A DNA stretch of 64,000 bases, taken from assembly GCA_964412555.1 (NCBI GenBank), contig CAYPPG010000004.1, positions 62,001 through 126,000 on the forward strand, given 5' to 3'. This document shows, one piece after another, positions 41,026 through 50,450 of the stretch. Made by a program: the position numbers and the translations under genes. Numbering within the stretch: position 1 is the stretch's first letter; every line of letters starts with the position of its first letter. This stretch comes from CAYPPG01 sp964412555 (GTDB taxonomy: Bacteria > Hinthialibacterota > Hinthialibacteria > Hinthialibacterales > Hinthialibacteraceae). The notes beneath the pieces are model-generated. The model saw only the letters and a list, made by a program, of their open reading frames with translations, was not told the origin of the DNA and searched no databases.

Positions 41026-44000
41026 ATGAAAAAATACATTTTATTGATCTTATTATTTTTAGGTGTTATCGTATGGAATGGTGAGGAAGCGTTCTGTCAA
41101 TCCAATCCTATTCCGAATTGGGAAAATCCGAAAATTTTCCAAAGAAATAAAGAACCCGGTCATTCGATCTTGATACCTTTCCCCGATTGGGAAACTGCAT
41201 TGAAAGGAAATCGTTTCGAATCACCGTATTTTCTCTCCTTGAATGGAAACTGGAAATTCAACTGGTCACGCAAACCGGCCGATGCGCCGCAAAATTTTTA
41301 TAGAAGCAATTTCAATGTCGAGTTATGGGACGAGATCAAGGTTCCGAACTGTTGGGAATTGCAAGGATACGGAATCCCAATATACATGAACATCACCCAT
41401 CCTTTCGTGCCGGCCGATCCACCGCGCGTTCCGGATTATTACAATCCGACCGGTTGTTATCGAAGAGTTTTTGCTGTTCCGGAGGCATGGGACAGACGGC
41501 AAATTTTCCTTCATTTCGACGGCGTGAAATCCGCATGCTACGTGTGGATCAATGGAAAAGAAGTGGGATATAGTGAAGGTAGCATGACACCGGCTGAATT
41601 CAATATCACTCCTTTTCTAAAAACCGGAGAGAATACTGTTGCGGTTCAAGTTTACCGGTGGTCGGATGGAAGTTATCTGGAAGACCAAGATTTCTGGCGA
41701 TTGAGTGGTATCCATCGCCGCGTCTATCTCTTTTCCACCCCATCAGTTCACATTCGAGATTTTTTCTGCCGCACCGATTTGGATAAAGAATATCAAGACG
41801 CCCTTCTGCAAGTACGTGTCAACATCAAGAACGAGTCAACGAAAGAGGGATCATCCTACACAGTCAATGTCAATCTATACGATGAAAACAATAGAGCCGT
41901 ACTAGAAAAACCGCTTTCGAAAGAGTGTTCTCCTGAAGGAGAAACAGAAGCTCTTCTGGAATTCGAACAGATGATCGAGAATCCCAAAAAGTGGTCTGCC
42001 GAACATCCTAATTTATATAAGGTGGTTATTGCTCTCCAAAATCAAGACGAGGAGATCATCGAAACCGTTAGCCATTCCATCGGCTTTCGCGAAGTGGAAT
42101 TGAAAGACGGGCAAATGCATGTCAACGGTGTTCCCATACTGCTCAAAGGCGTCAATCGCCATGAGCACGATCCTGACCATGGCCGTACTGTTTCAGAAGA
42201 AAGCATGGTTCAAGACATCTTGCGCATGAAACAATTTAACATCAATGCCGTCCGCACCTCGCATTATCCCAACGTGCCGCGTTGGTATGAATTGTGTGAC
42301 GAATACGGCATCTATCTGATTGACGAGACCAATCTCGAATCTCATCATTTTTGGGATCGGTTCACCAAAGACCCGGACTGGAAAGGCGCGTTTCTAGACC
42401 GTTGTCAGCGTATGGTTGAACGTGACAAAAACCACCCTTCCATCATCATTTGGTCTCTGGGCAACGAAGCCGGATTTGGTGAAAATCACATCGCTATGGC
42501 AGAGTGGATTCACGAGTATGATCCGACTCGTTTGGTATTTTACAATCCCGCGGATAACCACCCCTGCGTCGATCTGATATCGCCGATGTATGCACGCCCC
42601 TGGCAAGTCGCCGAATTGGCCGAAAAAGAAAACCGGCCGGTCTTTCTCTGCGAATACGCGCATGCCATGGGGAACAGTTGTGGAAACCTTCGTGAATATT
42701 GGGATACGATCTACGCTCACAAACGATTACAGGGCGGTTTTATCTGGGATTGGGTCGATCAGGGCATCCGGCAAAAAACGATCAGTGGTGAAGAATATTA
42801 TGCGTATGGTGGTGATTTCGGGGACCATCCCAATGACGGCAATTTTCTTATCAATGGTCTAGTATGGCCGGACTGCGAACCTCAACCGGAACTATGGGAA
42901 TACAAAAAAGTCATTCAGCCGGTGGAAGTGCAGGCTTTGGATCGATGGCAGGGCCACTTCCGGATCCTCAATCAATACAATTTCACAAATCTAAACACAC
43001 TGGATATTGAATGGGAATTGACGGAAAACGGCCGTATCATTCAAGAGGGGAAATTTGATCCGATTTATCTTCCTCCGAAGCGAAGCCATGTGATAATCAT
43101 TCCATTTGAAAAACCGGAGTTGAAAGCCGGAGCCGAATACGCAATGACAATTCGTTTCAAACTGGCTAACAACACCCCCTGGGCAAAGGCTGGTCATGAG
43201 GTCGCTTTTGAACAATTTCCGATACTGTACGATGTTCCTGACGCACCACTCCTCGACCGGGAAACCATACCGGATATCACCTTATATGAATCAGACAAAT
43301 ACGCTGTAATCGATGGTGAAGCAATTTATGTATTTTTTTCAAAAGAAGAAGGAAAGGTGAAAACCATTCGCTGCTATGGAAAAGAAATAGTAAAAGACGG
43401 ACCAATTTTGAACATTTGGCGCGCTCCCACCGATAACGATATGGGAGGCGGCCAAAAGAGTAACGAAATGCTTTGGCGGGAAAGCGGTCTGGACCAGCTG
43501 GAGCAAGACGTTGGCAAAGTGAATACAAAACAACTCGATGACAAAACCGTTCAAATTTCTTTTGACGCATTTGTATCCGCTCCCGGCATCGATCAAGGAT
43601 TCAATTATCAAGCTGTCTATACGATATTCGGAAGTGGAGATATCATCATTGACAATTCCGTAGAACCGGTGGGTGAATTTCCTCCTTTGCCTAAAATCGG
43701 CCTGCAAATGACATTGCCGAACGGGTATGAACATTTCGAGTGGTACGGACGTGGCCCACATGAAAACTACCCGGACCGGAAAGAAAGCGCGCGGGTCGGC
43801 CGTTACAACTGCTTGATCGATGATCTTTATGTCCCCTATATTATGCCGCAGGAAAACGGGAACCGGTGCGATGTGCGATGGGCAACGTTGACGGATACTA
43901 AAGGATTGGGGCTTCTGGTTGTGGGGATGCCGTGGCTGAATATCAGCGCTCATCATTATACAACCGATGACTTCACTCGTGCAAAACATACCTACGAATT

Positions 44001-44211
44001 AAAACGGAAAGACTCGATTACATTGAATCTGGATTATAAAATGCTGGGACTCGGTGGTGACGACAGTTGGACCCCGATGACCGTTCATGAAGCATATCGC
44101 GTGGAAGCAAAACCGTATGAATTCAGCCTTCGCATCGCTCCAATCGATGTAAACGAGGAACAAGCGGAAATAAAAAGCAATAGGAAGTTCCCCGCGTCTC
44201 GCACTGAATAA
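41026..44211 (+). CDS. Glycoside hydrolase family 2 beta-galactosidase, exported
   Basis: 1062 residues from ATG 41026 (GGAG seven bases upstream), with a signal peptide (KKYILLILLFLGVIVWNG). The full LacZ-type layout is present: sugar-binding domain (FLSLNGNWKFNW, IKVPNCWELQGYG), immunoglobulin-like domain, and TIM barrel with acid/base Glu481 (SLGNEAGFG) and nucleophile Glu543 (FLCEYAHAMGNS). The galactose-mutarotase-like Bgal_small_N domain follows at the end (WRAPTDNDMGGGQKSN, WYGRGPHENYPDRK). It cleaves beta-galactosides outside the cytoplasm. The GntP permease gene follows 37 bp later and may be cotranscribed. Confidence 0.93.
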   Translation: MKKYILLILLFLGVIVWNGEEAFCQSNPIPNWENPKIFQRNKEPGHSILIPFPDWETALKGNRFESPYFLSLNGNWKFNWSRKPADAPQNFYRSNFNVELWDEIKVPNCWELQGYGIPIYMNITHPFVPADPPRVPDYYNPTGCYRRVFAVPEAWDRRQIFLHFDGVKSACYVWINGKEVGYSEGSMTPAEFNITPFLKTGENTVAVQVYRWSDGSYLEDQDFWRLSGIHRRVYLFSTPSVHIRDFFCRTDLDKEYQDALLQVRVNIKNESTKEGSSYTVNVNLYDENNRAVLEKPLSKECSPEGETEALLEFEQMIENPKKWSAEHPNLYKVVIALQNQDEEIIETVSHSIGFREVELKDGQMHVNGVPILLKGVNRHEHDPDHGRTVSEESMVQDILRMKQFNINAVRTSHYPNVPRWYELCDEYGIYLIDETNLESHHFWDRFTKDPDWKGAFLDRCQRMVERDKNHPSIIIWSLGNEAGFGENHIAMAEWIHEYDPTRLVFYNPADNHPCVDLISPMYARPWQVAELAEKENRPVFLCEYAHAMGNSCGNLREYWDTIYAHKRLQGGFIWDWVDQGIRQKTISGEEYYAYGGDFGDHPNDGNFLINGLVWPDCEPQPELWEYKKVIQPVEVQALDRWQGHFRILNQYNFTNLNTLDIEWELTENGRIIQEGKFDPIYLPPKRSHVIIIPFEKPELKAGAEYAMTIRFKLANNTPWAKAGHEVAFEQFPILYDVPDAPLLDRETIPDITLYESDKYAVIDGEAIYVFFSKEEGKVKTIRCYGKEIVKDGPILNIWRAPTDNDMGGGQKSNEMLWRESGLDQLEQDVGKVNTKQLDDKTVQISFDAFVSAPGIDQGFNYQAVYTIFGSGDIIIDNSVEPVGEFPPLPKIGLQMTLPNGYEHFEWYGRGPHENYPDRKESARVGRYNCLIDDLYVPYIMPQENGNRCDVRWATLTDTKGLGLLVVGMPWLNISAHHYTTDDFTRAKHTYELKRKDSITLNLDYKMLGLGGDDSWTPMTVHEAYRVEAKPYEFSLRIAPIDVNEEQAEIKSNRKFPASRTE

Positions 44212-44248
44212 CCTCAAACTTTTAAAGTGAATGGGGAGAATAAATCTT

Positions 44249-45586
44249 ATGATACTGGGAGCACTTTTACTACTTGCTGTAGTGTTTATAGTCATATCTA
44301 CAGCCAAATGGAAATTACATCCGTTCTTGGCCTTGTTGTTCGCAGCCATCGGATTCGGTTTGCTGTCCGGTATGCCGGCGGAAGAAGTTCTCACATCCAT
44401 CAACAATGGATTCGGCGGCACGATCGGCTATATCGGCATCGTCATTATCGCCGGCACGATTATCGGAGTGTTTTTGGAAAAATCAGGCGGCGCCTATGCG
44501 ATGGCAGCAGCGGTTTTACGTTTGACCGGCAAGCGCAATGTTCCGTTGGCGATGTCAATCGTCGGTTATTTCGTTTCCATCCCGGTCTTCTGTGACTCGG
44601 GTTTTGTCATTTTGACTCCGTTGAACAAAGCATTGGCGAAAAAGGCCGGTTTATCTCTTGCAGGTTGTGCGGTGGCTTTGAGTTTGGGATTGTATGCGAC
44701 TCATACGATGGTTCCGCCAACTCCCGGCCCGATCGCAGCTGCCGGAATTTTACAAGCAGATTTGCGGGAAGTCATACATTATGGGCTTCTTGTAAGCGTG
44801 ATCGCTTTGATCGTAGGTTGGTTATACGCCGTGCTGGTGGCATCGAGGGTATACATCGATCCACAGCCGGAATTAACCGAAGAAGATATCGAACTCAAGA
44901 TGAAGCAGGCGCCTTCGGCGTTCATTTCCTTTATTCCGATCATATTGCCCATCGTGTTGATCGTCCTGAATTCAACGGCCTCCTATCCTACCCGCCCGTT
45001 TGGTGAAGGACAGTTGAAAACTATTTTGACCTTTATCGGAAGCCCGGTAATTGCATTGTTGATCGGCATGCTAACTGCGTTCATCCTCCCGAGACACTTC
45101 GACCGGCAAATGCTGTCCAACAGCGGATGGGTAGGAGAAGGATTGTTGAACGCAGCCATCATTATCATGATCACCGGTGCGGGGGGAGCGTTTGGAAAAG
45201 TATTGCAAAATTCAGGGATTGCCGATGCGGTTGGAAAACCACTTGCGGAATTCAATATCGGGATTTGGCTTCCGTTTCTAGTGGCAGTGGCCATCAAAAC
45301 CGCGCAAGGTTCCTCGACCGTCGCGATCATTACCACGGCATCTTTGTTGGCTCCTTTGATGGACTCACTCGGTTTCGTGACGATGCCGCAGGTTGCACTC
45401 GTTGTTGTCATGATTGGTGCAGGTTCAATGCTGATTTCTCATGCAAATGACAGCTACTTTTGGGTCGTCACACAGTTCTCGAAAATGGATGTCGCCACAG
45501 GATATCGGCTCTATTCTCTAGGAGGGATTGTGGAAGGAGTCACAGCCGGAATCGCCGTTTGGATTCTTTATACTTTTTATTTATAG
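44249..45586 (+). CDS. GntP-family gluconate/organic acid permease
   Basis: About 445 residues. The ATG at 44249 is preferred because GGGGAG lies ten bases upstream; ATG 44231 is an alternative. About twelve membrane segments with GntP landmarks: HPFLALLFAAIGFGLLSGMP, IGIVIIAGTIIGVFLEKSGGA, SIPVFCDSGFVILTPL, ATHTMVPPTPGPIAAAGIL, and IKTAQGSSTVAIIT in the C-terminal half. The family imports gluconate or related sugar acids with protons. Downstream of the beta-galactosidase, so it might take up an oxidised sugar product; that link is inference. Confidence 0.9.
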   Translation: MILGALLLLAVVFIVISTAKWKLHPFLALLFAAIGFGLLSGMPAEEVLTSINNGFGGTIGYIGIVIIAGTIIGVFLEKSGGAYAMAAAVLRLTGKRNVPLAMSIVGYFVSIPVFCDSGFVILTPLNKALAKKAGLSLAGCAVALSLGLYATHTMVPPTPGPIAAAGILQADLREVIHYGLLVSVIALIVGWLYAVLVASRVYIDPQPELTEEDIELKMKQAPSAFISFIPIILPIVLIVLNSTASYPTRPFGEGQLKTILTFIGSPVIALLIGMLTAFILPRHFDRQMLSNSGWVGEGLLNAAIIIMITGAGGAFGKVLQNSGIADAVGKPLAEFNIGIWLPFLVAVAIKTAQGSSTVAIITTASLLAPLMDSLGFVTMPQVALVVVMIGAGSMLISHANDSYFWVVTQFSKMDVATGYRLYSLGGIVEGVTAGIAVWILYTFYL

Positions 45587-45597
45587 CATTCCAGCAA

Positions 45598-46254
45598 TCA
45601 GTTTTGAATGCAGCCTTTGGACAGATGAATAATACGATCGGCATAGGAATCGGCAATTACACCATGGGTGACAACCAATACCGTCCCGCCTTCTTTATGA
45701 TATTCTTTTAAATAATCCATAGCCTCGGCCGCATTATCCGGATCGAGATTGCCGGTGGGTTCATCGGCAAGAATGATCTTCGGATGATTGAGCATGGCGC
45801 GGGCAAGAGCGGTTCGCTGCTTCTCCCCGGCGCTGAGTTCGGAGGGAGTATGATGTATACGCTCGGATAAATGTAAGCGATCAAGCATGGATTTCGCTTC
45901 CTCAGGTTTGGCGCGGCTTATCCCAGAACCGGCCGGGAGCATAACATTTTCCAGCACATTCAAATAGGGAACCAAATGAAACATTTGGAAGACGAAACCG
46001 ATGTTTTCCGCCCGATAGCGTGCTCGTTCCGGATCGCTCATGGTATAGAGATCCTTTCCATCCATCAGCACACATCCCTGCGAAGGTCTCAACATGCCAC
46101 CTACGGTCAGAAGCAGCGTCGTTTTGCCGCTACCGCTGTGCCCCCGTATGACAAGAAATTCTCCTTTCTCGACATGGAGATCGATTGTTTCCAAGGCATT
46201 GAGCAAGCCGGATTTGGTTTTATATCGTTTTGTAATTTTGTCTAACTTCAACAT
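45598..46254 (-). CDS. ABC transporter ATPase (LolD/MacB type)
   Basis: 218 residues from ATG 46254 (GAGG eight bases upstream). Walker A GHSGSGKTT, Q-loop FVFQMFHLVPYLNVLENVMLP, signature LSAGEKQR (Ala instead of the usual Gly), Walker B IILADEP, then TGNLDPD and switch VVTHG. The MacB/LolD subgroup powers mechanotransmission permeases such as the FtsX-like protein encoded upstream (46788-47933). The two genes are in the order permease, repeat array, ATPase, with 533 bp between them. Confidence 0.9.
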   Translation of the reverse strand: MLKLDKITKRYKTKSGLLNALETIDLHVEKGEFLVIRGHSGSGKTTLLLTVGGMLRPSQGCVLMDGKDLYTMSDPERARYRAENIGFVFQMFHLVPYLNVLENVMLPAGSGISRAKPEEAKSMLDRLHLSERIHHTPSELSAGEKQRTALARAMLNHPKIILADEPTGNLDPDNAAEAMDYLKEYHKEGGTVLVVTHGVIADSYADRIIHLSKGCIQN

Positions 46255-46300
46255 AGTATTTTCCTCTGGCACTGACTTTTTTGATATACTTCCTGAATTG

Positions 46301-46787
46301 GTACCAAGGGTAAGCGAAGTTTACCCTTGCTGATTAAGCGTTCACTACCAGGGCAGACCTGACGTCTTGCCCTGGCTACCCTTTATAGGATAAGGGTACC
46401 AAGGGTAAGCGAAGTTTACCCTTGCTGATTAAGCGTTCACTACCAGGGCAGACCTGACGTCTTGCCCTGGCTACCCTTTNNNNNNNNNNNNNNNNNNNNN
46501 NNNNNNNNNNNNNNNNNNNNNNNNNNNNNNNNNNNNNNNNNNNNNNNNNNNNNNNNNNNNNNNNNNNNNNNNNNNNNNNTCTTGCCCTGGCTACCCTTTT
46601 ATAGGCTACGGGTACCAAGGGGAAGCGAAGTCTACCCTTGCTGATTAAGCGTTCACTACCAGGGCAGACCTGACTTCTTGCCCTGGCTACCCTTTTATAG
46701 GCTACGGGTACCAAGGGGAAGCGAAGTCTACCCTTGCTGATTAGCATCTAACTGTCAGGATAGACTGCCACTTTGCCCTGGCTCCAC
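46301..46787. repeat. Intergenic tandem array of ~95-96-bp two-hairpin repeats, with scaffold gap
   Basis: GTACCAAGGG units start at 46301, 46396, 46612 and 46708, giving spacings of 95 and 96 bp on either side of the N gap. Each unit has one hairpin with arms CAAGGGTAA/TTACCCTTG around GCGAAGT, and a second with arms CCAGGGCA/TGCCCTGG followed by a CTACCC tail. It fills the whole space between the permease and ATPase genes of one exporter. No gene is present in the array. Confidence 0.85.
46480..46579. other. Scaffold gap, 100 N
   Basis: Exactly 100 undetermined bases inside the tandem array; 100 is a conventional placeholder, so the true array length is unknown. Confidence 0.98.
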
Positions 46788-47933
46788 TTATTCTTCCCGC
46801 AACACATCCGCAGGATCCTGGGTGACGGCAAGCATCGTCGGGATAAAACTGGAAAGAGCGGCAAATAGTGGTGCTGCTACGATTGACCAAAAAAGAAGAT
46901 GATAAAGTGGTCGAATCGCTTTCGCCGTCACTTTAAAAATGTCGGGACCGAATTGTAAGGAAAATGCGGTTCCGGCAGCAAAACCAATGAGCGCGCCAAT
47001 GACACCGACAACCACCGCTTTTCCAAGAAATAAGGTGGCAATTTTCCCGGAACCGTACCCCAAGGCACGCAAGATTCCAATCTCTTGCCGGCGCTCACGT
47101 GTATTGAGCATCGCGAGAGCACCGATCCATACAGCGCAGACAATCACGACAAAGGGAAGAATCAAGGCGAAATAGTTATCGACCATTCTCCGTTGACTTT
47201 CTCTCGCTTTCGCGATGGCTCGAAGCTGGATGACTTTTGCATTCGGTAACAATTCTGTCAGTTGATCACGAAGAATATTACGAGAATCAACTCCCGGCAG
47301 GTTACACATGCATTCAAGCGCTTCGATTTCGTTGATTTTCCCTTCCAAATTCAATAATTTCTGAACATCTTTCAGTTGCCCGTAAATTCGGATGTCGTCC
47401 ACGCTGCCGCTTTCAGGCAAGCATTTCACGATGGAGAATGATTGTCCCAACAACTCGATTGTTTCCCCTTGTTCTAAATTAAGCGATTTAGCGATTTCAT
47501 ATCCGACATAAACCGTTCCCGGTTTGATCGTGAAGATCATGGAAGGCTTTTCCTTGTTGATGGGAGCCACTTCCGACGCGATTCCCGTCAAAATGACATC
47601 CAACCCACGCCATTCAATTCTCTCATATAGGGTTGCTTTTAAATGATTGAAATTAATATTTTTTTGAGTCACAAAACGATTGACATATTCTTCCGGCATA
47701 TACTTGTCGGAAAAACCGGTCGACCAGAATTGATTCATATCGGTATCTTTTGAGATAATTCGCAAATTATACCCGATATCCCGCATCAGGCGGGTCGTTT
47801 CCCGCTTGCTGGCATCGCCGGTCGTGAAAAAGGAAACAAAAAAAGCCACCGCAGTCGTGACTGCCAATACGCTTAATACAAAATTTAGTTTGCGATGAAA
47901 CAATTCCTTGACGATCAAATTCAATGTGGACAT
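46788..47933 (-). CDS. FtsX-like ABC permease (MacB/LolC type)
   Basis: 381 residues from ATG 47933 (MSTLNLIVKELF; GGAGG five bases upstream). One N-terminal membrane helix (LNFVLSVLAVTTAVAFFVSFF), a ~220-residue periplasmic domain, and three C-terminal helices around ALAMLNTRERRQEIGILRAL, the FtsX coupling region, ending in ALSSFIPTMLAVTQDPADVLREE. It pairs with the ATPase at 45598. This class moves lipoproteins, peptides or drugs from the inner membrane outward; no cargo or adaptor gene is adjacent. Confidence 0.87.
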   Translation of the reverse strand: MSTLNLIVKELFHRKLNFVLSVLAVTTAVAFFVSFFTTGDASKRETTRLMRDIGYNLRIISKDTDMNQFWSTGFSDKYMPEEYVNRFVTQKNINFNHLKATLYERIEWRGLDVILTGIASEVAPINKEKPSMIFTIKPGTVYVGYEIAKSLNLEQGETIELLGQSFSIVKCLPESGSVDDIRIYGQLKDVQKLLNLEGKINEIEALECMCNLPGVDSRNILRDQLTELLPNAKVIQLRAIAKARESQRRMVDNYFALILPFVVIVCAVWIGALAMLNTRERRQEIGILRALGYGSGKIATLFLGKAVVVGVIGALIGFAAGTAFSLQFGPDIFKVTAKAIRPLYHLLFWSIVAAPLFAALSSFIPTMLAVTQDPADVLREE

Positions 47934-48053
47934 CGATTCCTCCGTCTTCGAAAACGCCCTAAAAAGCAAATAGATACAACGCTCAAATCATACAATGCTT
48001 ACAATTATTGTGGCAAGGAGGAACCGTTTTCAAAAGCCATACGTGTGAGGAAT

Positions 48054-49073
48054 TTATTCCACTAAATATTGATACAGTTTGGGACAGCAGCGACACATTT
48101 CATCATGCTCATGCCTATTGAAACGTTTTCGAAACGTTCTCAAGTTATTGGAATACCATATTTTTCGCAATGATGTCTCATTGATATTCCCATACAATCG
48201 CCGCTGATACGGCACCTCTTTCCCATCCTCAACATAAGAAACACTCGAAACCGGAAGATTCATGAATACACAAGGGGAAACAAATCCGTCGGAGGAAATA
48301 AAAACGGCTTGTTGAACATTTTCTGTACAAATCGGCTGGGGTGTTGTCCAGTCCATTCCATAATAGTGAATTGGAATCCCGATCGTTCTTCCTTCCTCGG
48401 TAAGACGGTGTAACTTGGATCGCAATTGGATTTGTTCTTCTTCGGAAATTCCAACCAAGGATTCATACTTCAGTTCCCGGTTCGGGACGAAATCCAACGT
48501 TGTGATAACAACTTGATCAATTCCTACATCCGCGAAATATGTAGACAAATGCCACAAAGAATCGAGATTGGAACGCAACAATAAAAAGGCGAGGTGAATC
48601 ATCGGTGTTTCACTCTGCCGCTCCCGTTTTCTTCGATTCAAGATCTTGATCGTTTTCAAAATGGATTCGAAGGAGGTACCTTTCCGAATTTCGTCATTCA
48701 CATTACCGATTCCAGCCAGTGAAAAGGTAAGGATATCCAAACCGGAATCGATAAATCGGTCGATCATTTCCTCTTCAATTGCATTTCCGTTCGTTGTCGA
48801 TCCTACCAGGCAGCCGATTTTCTTTGCTATTGCTACAAACTCGAAAAAGTCCGGATGGAGCAACGGTTCTCCCCATCCTTGCAAATAAGCCAATCGAGTT
48901 TTCATCAAAGCAGGAAGGATTCTCTGAAAAGTATCGTAAGTCATGAAACGGGATTGCCACTCACTTTCATATTGCGTATGAGGACAATACACACAATTGG
49001 AATTACAATGAGAACTGATTTCAATCTGTATCCACTCTGTTGCCGGTTCCAGTAATGCTTGAATCCACTTCAT
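48054..49073 (-). CDS. Radical SAM/SPASM-type protein
   Basis: 339 residues. Radical SAM cluster motif CNSNCVYC (IEISSHCNSNCVYCPHTQY), then LAYLQGWGEPLLHPDF, VGSTTNGNAI and LDILTFSLAGIGNVNDEIRKG. The C-terminal part has Cys residues spaced like a SPASM auxiliary-cluster domain: PICTEN, GFVSPCVFMN, YGNINETSLRKIW and EMCRCCPKL. Such proteins modify peptides or small molecules, or mature enzymes such as sulfatases. It follows the FGGY kinase gene by 15 bp in the same direction and is probably the third gene of a DapA-FGGY-radical SAM operon. Confidence 0.83.
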   Translation of the reverse strand: MKWIQALLEPATEWIQIEISSHCNSNCVYCPHTQYESEWQSRFMTYDTFQRILPALMKTRLAYLQGWGEPLLHPDFFEFVAIAKKIGCLVGSTTNGNAIEEEMIDRFIDSGLDILTFSLAGIGNVNDEIRKGTSFESILKTIKILNRRKRERQSETPMIHLAFLLLRSNLDSLWHLSTYFADVGIDQVVITTLDFVPNRELKYESLVGISEEEQIQLRSKLHRLTEEGRTIGIPIHYYGMDWTTPQPICTENVQQAVFISSDGFVSPCVFMNLPVSSVSYVEDGKEVPYQRRLYGNINETSLRKIWYSNNLRTFRKRFNRHEHDEMCRCCPKLYQYLVE

Positions 49074-49088
49074 CGGTTTTTGTATCGT

Positions 49089-50450
49089 TCAATCTTGCAG
49101 CCAAATCTCTTCGCCGGTCAAATGATAATGAGCCAGTTGAGCGGCGCCCAATAGAGAAGAATTCTCTCTCAAAACATATTCGTAGTCCCCCATCCACTCC
49201 TTTTTGCAACGGATAAAAGAATTAGACAGCCCTCCGCCGGTAAGATGCATCCGTGAAGACAGCCGTATTTTTTGAGACATTTCTTGTAAATGTCGGGCCA
49301 TGTATCGATTGTTATCACGGATCATGGCAATTAGCATACTTTCGCGGGTGGTGTTCAGGTGAAGTTTGCAAAAAGCGGCGAACCGCTCTTCGACACTGTA
49401 GCGGTCTCCAGCGAGATATACTTTGTACTCCGGCAAATCATCGGTTGGCTCAGACTCAAAAAATGTTTCAATCGTCTTTGGAAGATAGTCTTTGAAAAAA
49501 TGATCGGTGGTCATTTCTCTGCAAAAATTTTGGTGAAACCATTCCAACGCTTTGCCCCCTGTATTCAGTACATACAACGTCGACCACAATCCCGGAATCA
49601 CATGACATCGAATATTGTAATGCGTCCCAGGGATAGCTTTGGACAATCCAACGCAGATGATTTCACACGTTCCGCAAATATCGAGAATGGCTCCTTCGCA
49701 GGTAATCCCTCCATTCATCGCCGCGCACATCGCATCGTTTCCACCCATTAGAACAGGAATACCGCTGGGTAAACCCGTTTGTTCGCTCCATTCACTCAAC
49801 AATTCTCCAACCGGTTCCCAACTATTGACAATAGGAGGTAGTTTTTGAACTGGAATGTGTAATGTCTCACAAATATCGATGTCCCAGCACCCGTCGTTGC
49901 TCGTTGTATGGTAAAGAGCAGTCAAGGAAGCAGTCGAGGGATCCAGTCCCCAATTACCGGTCAACCGTTTCCCAAAGAGCGTATTGGTATGGCCGAACAT
50001 ATGAGCAGATTGAAAGATTTCAGGGGCTTTTTCCTGCCACCACAAAATTGTCGAAGCAGTACAACCACCGGAAACAGGCAAATTCCCGGTTTTTTCAAGG
50101 AGAACATCTTCGCCGATTTCCTCGCGAATTCGTTTCGCTTGCTTTCCGCTGCGGCCATCGAGAAAAAGCACGGCTGGAGTCAATGCTTCCGCATTGGCAT
50201 CAAGTGCGACAGCGCCTGGAGTGGAAACGGACAATCCGAGGGCTTGTACATCAGCAAGAAAATCAACTAATTGGTTACAGCAGGAAAGAAAAGCATTCCA
50301 CCAAGAGCCGGTGTCGATGTCGCGTTGTCCTCCTTCACGGATATTCATCGGATACGATTGCTCGGAGGAGGCCAACACATGATTGCCGTTTTGCACGACC
50401 GCCATTTTCATTTTTGTTGTGCCGACATCGACAGCGAGAACTGTGCTCAT
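49089..50450 (-). CDS. FGGY-family carbohydrate kinase
   Basis: 453 residues. N-terminal phosphate loop VLAVDVGTTKMKMAVV, substrate segment SVSTPGAVALDANAEALTP, catalytic Asp in MGGNDAMCAAMNGG, and C-terminal ATP-site segments VLNTGGKALEWF and MHLTGGGLSNSFI. It would phosphorylate a sugar or polyol such as xylulose. The start overlaps the stop of the DapA-like gene by 4 bp (ATGA), so the two are translationally coupled, suggesting an aldolase-kinase pathway for a sugar or sugar acid. Confidence 0.87.
   Translation of the reverse strand: MSTVLAVDVGTTKMKMAVVQNGNHVLASSEQSYPMNIREGGQRDIDTGSWWNAFLSCCNQLVDFLADVQALGLSVSTPGAVALDANAEALTPAVLFLDGRSGKQAKRIREEIGEDVLLEKTGNLPVSGGCTASTILWWQEKAPEIFQSAHMFGHTNTLFGKRLTGNWGLDPSTASLTALYHTTSNDGCWDIDICETLHIPVQKLPPIVNSWEPVGELLSEWSEQTGLPSGIPVLMGGNDAMCAAMNGGITCEGAILDICGTCEIICVGLSKAIPGTHYNIRCHVIPGLWSTLYVLNTGGKALEWFHQNFCREMTTDHFFKDYLPKTIETFFESEPTDDLPEYKVYLAGDRYSVEERFAAFCKLHLNTTRESMLIAMIRDNNRYMARHLQEMSQKIRLSSRMHLTGGGLSNSFIRCKKEWMGDYEYVLRENSSLLGAAQLAHYHLTGEEIWLQD

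Noticed and set aside
43339..43989. Minus-strand open frame of ~216 codons inside the GH2 gene
   Set aside because: Antisense to the conserved C-terminal beta-galactosidase domain; no ribosome site or family match.
46301..46787. The repeat array as a CRISPR locus
   Set aside because: The units are tandem copies without unique spacers, contain hairpins throughout, and no cas gene is nearby.
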